Below, in pieces: positions 1-7,802 of a stretch of 64,000 nt of DNA. This stretch comes from Parvibaculum lavamentivorans DS-1 (GTDB lineage Bacteria; Pseudomonadota; Alphaproteobacteria; Parvibaculales; Parvibaculaceae), in assembly GCF_000017565.1 (NCBI RefSeq), contig NC_009719.1:1178001-1242000 (forward strand), given 5' to 3'. Made by a program: the position numbers and the translations under genes. The first letter of the stretch is position 1, and each line of letters starts with the position of its first letter. The notes under the pieces are model-generated. The model had not been told where the DNA came from and ran no database searches. It saw nothing but the letters and a program-made list of their open reading frames with translations.

Positions 1-1
1 G

Positions 2-262
2 ATGTCGCTTCCGGCGGTAATGAAGCATCTTGATGTGCTGAGCGACGCGGGGCTGGTTGAAAAGCGCAAGGTAGGGCGAACCGTTTCCTGCTCGCTGAAT
101 GCCGAACCCATGAGGGAAGCGATGGAGTGGCTGAACCGCTACCGGCGCTTCTGGTCCGACAATCTGGACCGGCTGGCGGCATTCCTCGATGCGGAAGTCG
201 ACAACGAAAAAAAGAAACGCCGGAAGGAACCGCCCAAGCGCAAACCTGGCAGAAAAAAATAG
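2..262 (+). CDS. ArsR-family HTH regulator, 3' part only
   Basis: This is the C-terminal part of a winged-helix regulator whose start lies before the window. The visible text begins in the recognition helix (SLPAVMKHLDVLSDAGLV) and runs into the wing (EKRKVGRTVSCSLN), the usual ArsR order. It ends in a Lys/Arg-rich tail (KKKRRKEPPKRKPGRKK). It lies 9 bases before the DUF1428 gene on the same strand, so it probably controls the DUF1428-DUF899 pair. No metal-binding cysteines are visible in this fragment, which fits the ArsR members that sit beside DUF899 or SRPBCC genes rather than metal sensors. The methionine at position 2 is unlikely to be the true start. Confidence 0.8.
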   Translation: MSLPAVMKHLDVLSDAGLVEKRKVGRTVSCSLNAEPMREAMEWLNRYRRFWSDNLDRLAAFLDAEVDNEKKKRRKEPPKRKPGRKK

Positions 263-271
263 GAGACAGCA

Positions 272-643
272 ATGGCTTATGTAGATGGCTTCGTATTGCC
301 TGTTCCGAAGAAGAATCTCGACGCCTACAAGCGCATGGCCCGCAAGGCAGGCAAGGTTTGGATGGAGCACGGGGCGCTCGATTTCAAGGAATGCGCTGGC
401 GACGATCTGAATATTCCCGGCATGCTCAGCTTTCCGAAGGCCATGAAGCTGAAGCCTGGCGAGACTGTTCTCTTCTCCTGGATCACCTACAAGTCACGCG
501 CACATCGCGACAAGGTGAACAAGAAGGTGATGGCGGACCCGCGCTTGTCCGAGGGGCCGAACGCCATGCCCTTCGATCCAAAACGCATGATGTATGGCGG
601 CTTCAAGACACTGGTCGATCTCAACCCCACCCGTACGAAATAG
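272..643 (+). CDS. DUF1428 family protein (YbaA-like)
   Basis: A 123-residue protein opening MAYVDGFVLPVPKKN, the signature beginning of the DUF1428 (YbaA) family. The family is a small ferredoxin-like alpha/beta fold of unproven function. Full length compared with known members, with the conserved features FKECAGDD near residue 40 and MPFDPKRMMYGGF near the end. A strong Shine-Dalgarno (AGGAG at 261-265) precedes the ATG. It follows the ArsR-type regulator closely and precedes the DUF899 gene by 10 bases, so these three probably form one transcript. The family call is firm but the biochemical role is unknown. Confidence 0.88.
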   Translation: MAYVDGFVLPVPKKNLDAYKRMARKAGKVWMEHGALDFKECAGDDLNIPGMLSFPKAMKLKPGETVLFSWITYKSRAHRDKVNKKVMADPRLSEGPNAMPFDPKRMMYGGFKTLVDLNPTRTK

Positions 644-653
644 GAGATGTGAA

Positions 654-1379
654 ATGACCGCTCCGAAGGTTGCTTCTCGCGAAGAATGGCTCGAGGCGCG
701 CAGGGCGCTTCTGTTGCAGGAAAAGGAAGTGACGAGGGCGCGGGATCGAGTTGCAGCCCTCCGCCGTAACCTGCCCTGGGTCAAGCTTGAGAAGGACTAC
801 ACATTCGACGGACCGACGGGAAAAGTCTCTCTCTCCGACCTGTTCGGAGGGCGAAGCCAGCTGCTTGTCCAGCATTTCATGCTGACTCCCGGCTCGGATC
901 ACATTTGCCCGGGTTGCTCTTTGGGTGCCGACCATGTGGACTCCGCCCGGATGCATTTCGAGAATGCCGACCTTGCCTTCGCCGCAGTCTCTCGCGCCGC
1001 ACCGGAACAGATTGCGTCGATAAAGAAGCGCATGGGCCGGCGTTTCGAGTGGGTCTCCTCCATCGGCAACAGCTTCAATTATGATTTCGGCGTGTCATTT
1101 ACTCCGGAAGAGCTCGCAAATGGCAGCGCCGTCTATAATTACGCACCACTGACCTATCAGATGGAAGACTTGCACGGCTTGAGCGTCTTTGCGAAGGATG
1201 AAGCGGGCTGCATCTATCATACCTATTCGACCTATGCGCGTGGCTCGGAAATGGCCAACGCCACATTCGGCTATCTCGACATGGTGTCGAAGGGCCGAAA
1301 CGAGGATGGCATCATGAGTTGGGTGCGGCTGCACGACGAATATGAGGGCGCCGGCGCCTCTTGCTGTCACTCGGCCTAA
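654..1379 (+). CDS. DUF899 family thioredoxin-fold protein
   Basis: A 241-residue protein of the DUF899 family (thioredoxin-like, AhpC/TSA-related). The N-terminus has the typical SREEWLEARRALLLQEKE helix, then the DUF899 core with LFGGRSQLLVQHFM and a CPGCSLGADH motif near residues 83-92, whose two cysteines sit where a redox pair would. The start is set by AGGAG at 642-646, 7 bases upstream of the ATG; an in-frame ATG 60 bases earlier lies inside the DUF1428 gene and lacks such a site. Neighbour order ArsR-DUF1428-DUF899 is a recurring arrangement. A peroxiredoxin-like role is possible but unproven. The C-terminus has a CC pair (GASCCHSA). Confidence 0.87.
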   Translation: MTAPKVASREEWLEARRALLLQEKEVTRARDRVAALRRNLPWVKLEKDYTFDGPTGKVSLSDLFGGRSQLLVQHFMLTPGSDHICPGCSLGADHVDSARMHFENADLAFAAVSRAAPEQIASIKKRMGRRFEWVSSIGNSFNYDFGVSFTPEELANGSAVYNYAPLTYQMEDLHGLSVFAKDEAGCIYHTYSTYARGSEMANATFGYLDMVSKGRNEDGIMSWVRLHDEYEGAGASCCHSA

Positions 1380-1395
1380 TGCCGGAGGTGAAGTC

Positions 1396-1674
1396 ATGCT
1401 GTGTTGTGCAATGGCTGCTTTGGGCGCGCTCGCCGTCCACCGACGGATTCCGCCGATCCGGCCAGGCAGGGCGGTAGCGGTCGTCACCGTCCTTCTGCTG
1501 AGCATCTTCTCCACCCAGCACTTCAGCCATTATATGTCACGAGCGGAGGCGAATGACCGGACGTTGCTGGCGGAAATCGCCGCCCAGCCCCTATGCTCGG
1601 GGCAATCCGGCCAGGCCATTGCCGCAACAGATCAGGAAGGGATCGCGCCCATCGCTTCGGCCAGAAGTTCGTAG
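1396..1674 (+). CDS. small predicted membrane protein
   Basis: A 92-residue frame with an excellent Shine-Dalgarno (GGAGGTG at 1384-1390, 5 bases before the ATG), placed 16 bases after the DUF899 stop, so it looks like the last gene of that transcript. It has a short N-terminal Cys-containing hydrophobic stretch (MLCCAMAALGALAV), a basic segment, then a hydrophobic helix (AVAVVTVLLLSIF, about residues 26-38). I recognise no family. Its last 43 bases overlap the 3' end of the monooxygenase gene on the other strand, so the C-terminal part may be weakly constrained. The strong ribosome site is the main support. Confidence 0.45.
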   Translation: MLCCAMAALGALAVHRRIPPIRPGRAVAVVTVLLLSIFSTQHFSHYMSRAEANDRTLLAEIAAQPLCSGQSGQAIAATDQEGIAPIASARSS

Positions 1675-2669
1675 GAGCGCACCCTGTCTTTCTGGTCGTA
1701 GGTGATGGTGAGAATGACGAAATCATCCACGCCGAAAGCCTCGCCCATGGCTAGCAACTTTCCGCGCACTTGTTCCGGTGTGCCGGTAATGCCGCGCTTC
1801 TCGATCGCCCGTAACATTACCTTGTCCTCATCCGTGTAGGGATAATCAAGTGCTTCTTCGATGGAAGGAAATGCCGCGGCCCGGTTCTGCAGAAGATGCA
1901 TCACCCAGAGGTTGCGGGAGGCGGAAATCCGCTTCGCTTCTTCCTCGGTTTCCGCCACCGTCACTGAAACAGCAAGTGAGCCGCGGGGGCTGGAGAGAGA
2001 GCGGGAGGCCCGAAAATTGCGCCGGTAAAGTTCCAGCGGCTGCGTGCCGGCATCCTGATTGATGAAATGTGCAAAACAATAAGCCATGCCGAACTGCGCG
2101 GCGATGATTGCGCCATCTCCGCCGGAACCAAGCATCCACAGGTCCGGCATGCCGGGCCCCCGCGGCGTCGCATGGAGCCCCGTATAGGGATGATCGCCCG
2201 GAAAGCCGCCTTCCTCTCCGGCCAGCCCTTGCGCGTCTTCGAGAAACTGGATGAGGAGCTCGACTTGCTGCGGGAAGACGCCGACATCATAGGCCTGAGG
2301 GCCCGGCTGCAGCGCACGCGAGGTGCGCATGTCGCCGCCTGGCGCGCGCCCGACGCCGAGGTCGATACGCCCCGGATAGAGCGTTTCCAGCATACGGAAA
2401 CATTCAGCCACTTTCAGCGGGCTGTAATGCGGCAACATCACGCCGCCCGAACCCACCCGAATGCTGCGCGTCGCGCCTGCCACCGAACCAATCAGAACTT
2501 CCGGCGCCGATCCCGCAAAGGACGAGGTGTTGTGGTGTTCAGCCAGCCAGTAGCGGCTGTAGCCAAGCCGCTCCGCATGCCGCGCCAGATCGATTGTATT
2601 GGCGACGGCTTCTGCTGCCGTGCCGCCCTTGCGGATCGGTGATTGGTCGAGAACGCTCAGTGTGACCAT
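1632..2669 (-). CDS. LLM-class flavin-dependent oxidoreductase (luciferase-like group 1)
   Basis: A 345-residue luciferase-like monooxygenase. The opening LSVLDQSPIRKGGTAAEA and the following YSRYWLAEHHN motif are diagnostic for the TIGR03558-type group-1 family; further matches are GVGRAPGGD and WMLGSGGDGA. Members fold as a TIM barrel and use reduced flavin, but substrates are mostly unknown. I chose the ATG at 2669 because GAGGAAGG lies just upstream and family members start at this point; an in-frame ATG 24 bases earlier is possible. It is followed on the opposite strand by the tail of the small membrane protein. The real substrate cannot be read from sequence. Confidence 0.9.
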   Translation of the reverse strand: MVTLSVLDQSPIRKGGTAAEAVANTIDLARHAERLGYSRYWLAEHHNTSSFAGSAPEVLIGSVAGATRSIRVGSGGVMLPHYSPLKVAECFRMLETLYPGRIDLGVGRAPGGDMRTSRALQPGPQAYDVGVFPQQVELLIQFLEDAQGLAGEEGGFPGDHPYTGLHATPRGPGMPDLWMLGSGGDGAIIAAQFGMAYCFAHFINQDAGTQPLELYRRNFRASRSLSSPRGSLAVSVTVAETEEEAKRISASRNLWVMHLLQNRAAAFPSIEEALDYPYTDEDKVMLRAIEKRGITGTPEQVRGKLLAMGEAFGVDDFVILTITYDQKDRVRSYELLAEAMGAIPS

Positions 2670-2724
2670 GGCCGGACCTTCCTCGTGCTGCATTTTCCCT
2701 GTGAGGGATATGTGGGTCCGGCGA

Positions 2725-3168
2725 CTACTTTTCGAGCGGTCTCTTCTTCACGCGCTTAACGATGCCCGAAAAATTCAGGAGGATGCGCTCATCCGCGCCA
2801 TGCCCCGTAAAAACCTGACCTCGCAGGAACACCATACTGCCGGTGTTGCGGACGACTTCCCCGCGGGATTCGACGAACTCGCCGGCTCCGGCCGCTGCCG
2901 TGAACTCGCCCGTCAGCGAAACGGTCACGCATGGTCCGTCCAGCACGTCCTTTCCGATGGCAAAAAGCGAATAGTCCGCGAATGTCATAAGCATGCCGCC
3001 ATGCAGGAAGCCGCCGCCATTGCAATGCGTTGGCGTCGCTTCGAAGGCACAGGTGATGCTTCCGTCTTCATGCCGGCGAAAGAAGAAGGGTCCGGCGTGA
3101 TCCTCGAAGGGATCGTGTCCATTCCAGGTTTCATAGCCGGCAAGTCTGCTGCTCAAGCTCGTATTCAT
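2725..3168 (-). CDS. PaaI-family hotdog thioesterase
   Basis: A 147-residue single hotdog-fold protein. The central helix motif HGGMLMTFADYSLF (about residues 57-70) is the catalytic segment of the PaaI/YbgC-type acyl-CoA thioesterases, and the N-terminal FEDHAGPFFF and later VSLTGEFTAAA strands match the family pattern. It likely hydrolyses an acyl- or aryl-CoA in the cytoplasm. It lies 55 bases upstream of the monooxygenase on the same strand, so the two could be cotranscribed. The substrate is not determinable from sequence. Confidence 0.85.
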   Translation of the reverse strand: MNTSLSSRLAGYETWNGHDPFEDHAGPFFFRRHEDGSITCAFEATPTHCNGGGFLHGGMLMTFADYSLFAIGKDVLDGPCVTVSLTGEFTAAAGAGEFVESRGEVVRNTGSMVFLRGQVFTGHGADERILLNFSGIVKRVKKRPLEK

Positions 3169-3308
3169 GGCGCCCCATATCGCAAAATACCCAATGGCGC
3201 GATTTCTAGCAGGAAGCCACGCGGTTCCAAAGTCTGCCTGCTCGAAAGCCTGATTTAAGCTCTTCGTTACCTTGCTGCTTCAGACTGCTGGCGCTGCAAC
3301 TTGCGTGG

Positions 3309-3821
3309 GTGATGGGAATGGATGCTCTTGTATGGCGAGATAGCGTTGAGGAAAGCGCTGAACTGGTACCTCTGGAGGACCTGTCGGAGCAACCGCTACG
3401 GGAGGCTCTGGCCCATTGGGAAGCAGTGCGGGGGCGGCGAGAGATGCCCACCCGGGACGATATAAAGCCATGGCGTTTTCCGGCGCTCTTGCCACGCATC
3501 TTCATGATTCGTGTGACCCAGGGCCCGCTGGCCTTCACCTACAGCCTCGTAGGCGACGAAAACGTCGAAGCGCACGGTCTGAATTTCACTGGCGTGGAGG
3601 TGCGCTCTCTAGATGATCTGAAGCCTGGCTACGGTGCTTCCATGCATGATTTCTACAGCCGGGTGTACCGCCGCCGGAAGCCGATGGCGGCACGCGGCAC
3701 AATGAACTTCATTGATCGTGCATTCTGCGCTTTCGAATCCGTATACCTCCCGCTCGCGGATAAATCCGGCGCAATAAGCCACATTATGGGCGCGGCCTGT
3801 TATTCGACGGAGGCAATTTGA
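3309..3821 (+). CDS. PAS_5-family protein, first of a tandem pair
   Basis: A protein of about 170 residues belonging to the alphaproteobacterial PAS_5 type (single PAS-like domain, no output domain). Recognisable pieces are the helix LREALAHWEAVRGRREMPTRDDIKPWRF, then IRVTQGPLAFTYSLVGDENVEAHGLNFTG, and the late RGTMNF...ESVYLPLADKSG. It aligns along its whole length with the next gene. The frame can start at GTG 3309, ATG 3312 or ATG 3318; the short GTG-ATG cluster makes the exact start uncertain by three residues. The function of free-standing PAS_5 proteins is unknown; ligand sensing is an inference from the fold. Confidence 0.8.
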   Translation: MMGMDALVWRDSVEESAELVPLEDLSEQPLREALAHWEAVRGRREMPTRDDIKPWRFPALLPRIFMIRVTQGPLAFTYSLVGDENVEAHGLNFTGVEVRSLDDLKPGYGASMHDFYSRVYRRRKPMAARGTMNFIDRAFCAFESVYLPLADKSGAISHIMGAACYSTEAI

Positions 3822-3924
3822 TTGCATAAAATTGTACAGATCGGATTCACGTTCCCTTAGCGGAATCGGAGCACTCTCTAATCGGGCAGCGGCCTTCAGG
3901 CCGCGAGGTCAGGGCAGGCGAACT

Positions 3925-4461
3925 ATGCAGATCGCAGCAGGTTACCGAACACCGGATAGCGCGGATGTGATGGCGGAAGCCGATGCCCATGGCATCGCCT
4001 TCAGGCGTCTCAAGGAGCTGCGTGAGCCGCTGTGCCGCGACATGCTGGCCTATTGGAACGAGATCCGCGAAGGCCGCTCGATGCCGCGCCCCGACGAAAT
4101 CGACCCCGTCCGGTTCGCCCGGTACATGCCTAACCTGCTCATGGTGCAGGTCAATTGGCAGCCCTTCGATCTGACCTATCGCCTTCTCGGCGGTGAAGTG
4201 GTCAACGCCCACGGCGCGAACTTCCGTGGCCGTCGCGTGCTCGATTCCCCGTCCCACACGGGCCGGTTCAATGAGGTGCTCTTCGCTTTCTACAAGTTCG
4301 TCGCGGGGGAAAAGCGCCCTTATGCCGTCTGCGGCACGATGGAATACGTCGCCAAGGGTCCCGTCGAGGTGGAAGCCGTCTACCTGCCGCTCTCGCTTGA
4401 CGGTTCTTGCACGGACCGCATTTTAGGTGCCGTCGTTTCCCGCCCGCTACCCGGCAAATAG
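3925..4461 (+). CDS. PAS_5-family protein, second of a tandem pair
   Basis: A 178-residue paralogue of the preceding gene, sharing the layout LREPLCRDMLAYWNEIREGRSMPRPDEIDPVRF, FDLTYRLLGGEVVNAHGANFRG and CGTMEYV...EAVYLPLS. The ATG at 3925 follows an AGGGCAGG ribosome site; the frame is open further upstream but that part (SDSRSLSGIGAL) does not look like the family. The 103 bases between the two PAS genes could hold a separate promoter. It is followed closely by an acyl-CoA dehydrogenase gene. As with its twin, no output domain is present. Confidence 0.82.
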   Translation: MQIAAGYRTPDSADVMAEADAHGIAFRRLKELREPLCRDMLAYWNEIREGRSMPRPDEIDPVRFARYMPNLLMVQVNWQPFDLTYRLLGGEVVNAHGANFRGRRVLDSPSHTGRFNEVLFAFYKFVAGEKRPYAVCGTMEYVAKGPVEVEAVYLPLSLDGSCTDRILGAVVSRPLPGK

Positions 4462-4543
4462 CCCGCCGCTTTCGGCGCTTTTGACCCGTGCTGGTGCTTG
4501 GCCTAAATTCCCGCGACCCAGAAACTTTAACGCGGGAAACCAA

Positions 4544-5695
4544 ATGGCCCTCGACGCTGAAACACGCGAACAACTCATCTCTTCCGTCCGCCGCTTTGTC
4601 GATGAGCGCCTGCGTCCGATCGAGGATAAGGTCTCGGAATCCGACAAGGTGCCGGACGAGATCGTCGAGGAGATGAAGGAACTCGGCCTTTTCGGTATTT
4701 CCGTGCCGGTCGAATATGGCGGCCTCGGCCTCACCATGGAGGAGGAATGCCTCCTCATGTTCGAGCTGGGACGAACCTCACCCGCGTTCCGTTCCGTTAT
4801 CGGCACCAATGTCGGTATCGGCAGCCAGGGCATTGTCATGCATGGCCGTCAGGACCAAAAGGAATACTGGCTGCCGAAGATCGCCAGCGGCGAAGTCATC
4901 GTCAGTTTCGCCCTGACGGAGCCGGAGGCAGGCTCCGATGCTGCCTCCCTGAAAGCCACCGCCATCCGCGACGGCGACCACTACATAGTCAACGGCACCA
5001 AGCGCTACATCACGAATGCGAACAAGGCTCATGCCTTCACGTTGCTCGCCCGCACCGACCCGAAAACCCCGGGCGCAAAGGGCGTCTCTGCCTTCATCGT
5101 ACCTCGCGACATTCCCGGAATTCATGTCGGCAAGCCCGAAAAGAAAATGGGTCAGCAGGGCGCGCATATCTGCGATGTGATCTTCGAGGACGCGCGCATT
5201 CCCGCTGATTGCCTGCTCGGCGACACGGAGGGTAGGGGGTTTGTGACCGCCATGCAGGTGCTGGAGCGCGGCCGGCTTCACATCTCGGCCGTTTGTATTG
5301 GCGTTGCCGACCGCCTCGTCGAGGATTCGGTCAAGTATGCCGCGGAGCGCAAGCAGTTCGGTGCGCCCATTGGCAATCTCCAGCTCGTGCAGGCCATGCT
5401 TGCGGATTCGAAGATGGAAGCCTATGCCGGCCGCTGCATGGTGCTGGATGCTGCCCGCCGCCGCGACGCGGGCGAGGATGTCGCGACCGAAAGTTCCTGC
5501 TGTAAACTCTTCTGCTCCGAAGCCGTCGGCCGCATCGCCGATCGTGCCGTGCAGGTGCATGGTGGTGCGGGCTATGTTGCCGACTACGGTATCGAACGCT
5601 TCTACCGTGATGTTCGCATTTTCCGTATCTACGAAGGAACCAGCCAGGTTCAGCAGGTCATTATCGCGCGGAACCTGCTGAAGGCGGTGAGCTGA
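4544..5695 (+). CDS. acyl-CoA dehydrogenase
   Basis: A 383-residue flavoprotein of the acyl-CoA dehydrogenase family, which forms a double bond in an acyl-CoA and passes electrons to electron-transfer flavoprotein. Visible marks are the N-terminal helical domain, FALTEPEAGSDAASLK (FAD-binding strand domain), and the C-terminal QVHGGAGYVADYGIERFYRDVR followed by RIYEGTSQ. Glu364 in that last motif is the position of the catalytic base in short/medium-chain members. The ATG at 4544 fits the family start; the frame is open upstream without similarity. Its 3' end overlaps the convergent TetR gene by 35 bases. The chain length of the substrate is not predictable here. Confidence 0.93.
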   Translation: MALDAETREQLISSVRRFVDERLRPIEDKVSESDKVPDEIVEEMKELGLFGISVPVEYGGLGLTMEEECLLMFELGRTSPAFRSVIGTNVGIGSQGIVMHGRQDQKEYWLPKIASGEVIVSFALTEPEAGSDAASLKATAIRDGDHYIVNGTKRYITNANKAHAFTLLARTDPKTPGAKGVSAFIVPRDIPGIHVGKPEKKMGQQGAHICDVIFEDARIPADCLLGDTEGRGFVTAMQVLERGRLHISAVCIGVADRLVEDSVKYAAERKQFGAPIGNLQLVQAMLADSKMEAYAGRCMVLDAARRRDAGEDVATESSCCKLFCSEAVGRIADRAVQVHGGAGYVADYGIERFYRDVRIFRIYEGTSQVQQVIIARNLLKAVS

Positions 5696-6308
5696 GCGCC
5701 ATCTCGCGCATCACCACTTCCGTCAGATGTGCGGCGAAGGCCTGAGGGAGCATTGGCTTGTCCCGCGCGGTCACATAGCGATGCACCATGCTCTCGACCA
5801 TCGCCAGCGACATATAGGCGCTGCGCTTCGGATCGCGGCATGTCGAGCGCGGAAAAGTACCGAGCATTCTCTCCAGCGCGCCGCGCATCAGCCGCTCGCC
5901 TTCCTCAAATTTTTTGTAAACATGAGGCGGTCTCGGAGCTTCCTCGAAAATAACGCGGTGAAGTTCCGGATCTTCCATGTGGATATCGAGAACGCAATTG
6001 ACTGCGGCGTGAACGCATTCCTTCGGCGTGGCGCCCTCCTTTGCCTGAAGGACATCGCCCAACAGGGCGAGCGACGAGCCTATATGCCGCTCCATCAATG
6101 CAACAAGTAACGACTCCTTGTTTGGAAAATACTGATAGAGCGATCCGATGGAAACGCCCGCGCGCTCCGCAATCCGGTTCGTTGTTGCTCCCGTCGCTCC
6201 GTGCGTCCGGAAAATCTGAGCAGCCGCCTCGAGGATCGTATCGACAGTCGCTTCGGAGCGGCGCTGAACCGGCTTTCTGACACGCTTTTTCGTTGATCCC
6301 GAAGCCAC
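5661..6308 (-). CDS. TetR/AcrR-family transcriptional regulator
   Basis: A 215-residue TetR-type repressor. The N-terminal DNA-binding region is clear: VDTILEAAAQIFRTHGATGATTNRIAERAGVSIGSLYQYFPNKESLL (about residues 22-68), with the canonical GSLYQYF recognition helix. The C-terminal helical half is a ligand domain of unknown specificity. It starts with GTG at 6306-6308, supported by GGAGGAAA just upstream. It is convergent with, and overlaps by 35 bases, the acyl-CoA dehydrogenase, and divergent from the CPBP protease gene 118 bases away, whose promoter it may control. Confidence 0.9.
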   Translation of the reverse strand: MASGSTKKRVRKPVQRRSEATVDTILEAAAQIFRTHGATGATTNRIAERAGVSIGSLYQYFPNKESLLVALMERHIGSSLALLGDVLQAKEGATPKECVHAAVNCVLDIHMEDPELHRVIFEEAPRPPHVYKKFEEGERLMRGALERMLGTFPRSTCRDPKRSAYMSLAMVESMVHRYVTARDKPMLPQAFAAHLTEVVMREMALSSPPSAGSAR

Positions 6309-6426
6309 TGCTTTCCTCCGTCAAACGCGAGTAGGGCGACCCGCATTCCTTCCCTATTCTTTCCATCATCTTGGCGGGCGAGCTTTTCGTCTGTCAACGT
6401 TACGGCACGAATGAGGAAGACGCGCG

Positions 6427-7158
6427 ATGCTCGACGGAATTGATATTCTCTGGGCCTACAACATGCGCATGGCGCCAGGGCTTCTTGCTTTCGCACTTTG
6501 TCTCGCGCTCCTCCCTCGCGCCGCTGCAGGCCTCCGGACTGCGCTCTATATCGCGATCTTCATCCTCATTCGCGATGCGATGACGCCGGCGGGCCTCTGG
6601 AGCTTTGAAGGCCTTCGAATTTCGTTCTTCAACGAACCGATGGTACTCGCCACGCTTGGTGTTATGTCGGTCCTCGGCGTCATTTTCCTCGTCTCGGTGG
6701 AGCGTGACATGCGCCCACTTCTCGTCTGGCGGAAGGGCACGCTCATCGAGGGCGGAATGGTCGGATTGGGTGCCGGCCTCGCCATCGGTATCGGCGCTGC
6801 CTCCCTCTCCGGCCTCTCGCCCATGCTGTGGGACTTCACGCCGGGTTTCATACTCGGCCTCGTGATCCTCGCCTATGGCGGCAACTTGCTGGAGGAAGTC
6901 CTCTTCCGTGGCTATCTGCAGGGCCGTCTGGAACAGATCGTGACGCCCGTCCGCGCGGCGTTGCTGAGCGGCCTCGTATTTGCGGCTTGCCACTCCTATC
7001 TGGCCATCACCGTCACGAATGGGGGTTGGCCCATTCTGGCTTTCACGGCGATCGAAGGTATTGCCTGTGGCTTCGTCCGTCTGCGTTATGGCATCTGGGC
7101 GGCAACGCTGACACATGGTACGGCAATCCTGCTCATATCCATGCCCATGCTTGTCTGA
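6427..7158 (+). CDS. CPBP-family intramembrane metalloprotease
   Basis: A 243-residue multi-pass membrane protein of the CPBP (CAAX protease/Abi) family. The signature motif EEVLFRG includes Glu156-Glu157 and Arg161; the second motif has His189 in FAACHS and the third is near His230 (ATLTHG). These residues form the metal site in characterised relatives. About seven hydrophobic segments are visible. GAGGAAG precedes the ATG. It is 35 bases ahead of the uracil-DNA glycosylase-family gene and may share its transcript. Bacterial CPBP proteins range from prenyl-protein proteases to bacteriocin self-immunity factors, so the substrate is open. Confidence 0.87.
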   Translation: MLDGIDILWAYNMRMAPGLLAFALCLALLPRAAAGLRTALYIAIFILIRDAMTPAGLWSFEGLRISFFNEPMVLATLGVMSVLGVIFLVSVERDMRPLLVWRKGTLIEGGMVGLGAGLAIGIGAASLSGLSPMLWDFTPGFILGLVILAYGGNLLEEVLFRGYLQGRLEQIVTPVRAALLSGLVFAACHSYLAITVTNGGWPILAFTAIEGIACGFVRLRYGIWAATLTHGTAILLISMPMLV

Positions 7159-7193
7159 CTTGCCTCGTGCCGCGCTCGCGGCACAATAAGGAC

Positions 7194-7802
7194 ATGACGA
7201 AACTCGAGACCCTCTCCGCCAATATCCGTGCATGCCGCCTGTGCATCGAGAGCCCAAGGGGCAGGATGCTGCCCCACGAGCCGCGTCCGGTGCTGCGCGT
7301 GTCGTCCACCGCGCGGCTTTGCATCGTGGGTCAGGCACCGGGCACCCGCGTCCATGCTTCCGGCACACCTTTCACCGACCCGAGTGGAGATCGTCTGCGC
7401 GATTGGATGGGTGTCACCCCGGAGGAATTCTACGACATCTCGCGCATTGCCATTATACCGATGGGCTTCTGCTTTCCAGGGCTGGACGCGAAAGGCGGCG
7501 ACCTGCCGCCGCGCCGCGAATGCGCGGATCACTGGCGGCGCGATCTTTTCGAATTGATGCCACAATTGGAACTGACATTGCTCGTCGGCCAGTATGCGCA
7601 AGCCTGGCATCTGGGAAAGGCGCGAAAGGAAAGCCTTACAGCGACAGTCGCCGCATGGAGGGAATACCTTCCCCGGCATTTGCCTTTGCCGCATCCTTCG
7701 TGGCGCAACAATGCATGGATCAAGAAGCATCCATGGTTTGAAACGGAGCTGCTGCCGGTGCTGAAAAGTGAAGTAAGACGATGCGTTGGAAGCCCGGTAT
7801 GA
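7194..7802 (+). CDS. uracil-DNA glycosylase family protein
   Basis: A 202-residue member of the uracil-DNA glycosylase superfamily. The N-terminus has IRACRLC (Cys14, Cys17), then CIVGQAPGTRVHASGTPFTDPSGDRLRDWMG (about residues 43-73), with GQAPG as the catalytic loop of the family. PMGFCFPG and RRECADHW carry further cysteines that could ligate an iron-sulphur cluster as in family-4/5 enzymes; LPLPHPSWRNN is the C-terminal His-containing motif. It probably removes uracil from DNA, although this short clade has little direct biochemistry. It overlaps the next gene in an ATGA arrangement at 7799-7802. Confidence 0.85.
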   Translation: MTKLETLSANIRACRLCIESPRGRMLPHEPRPVLRVSSTARLCIVGQAPGTRVHASGTPFTDPSGDRLRDWMGVTPEEFYDISRIAIIPMGFCFPGLDAKGGDLPPRRECADHWRRDLFELMPQLELTLLVGQYAQAWHLGKARKESLTATVAAWREYLPRHLPLPHPSWRNNAWIKKHPWFETELLPVLKSEVRRCVGSPV

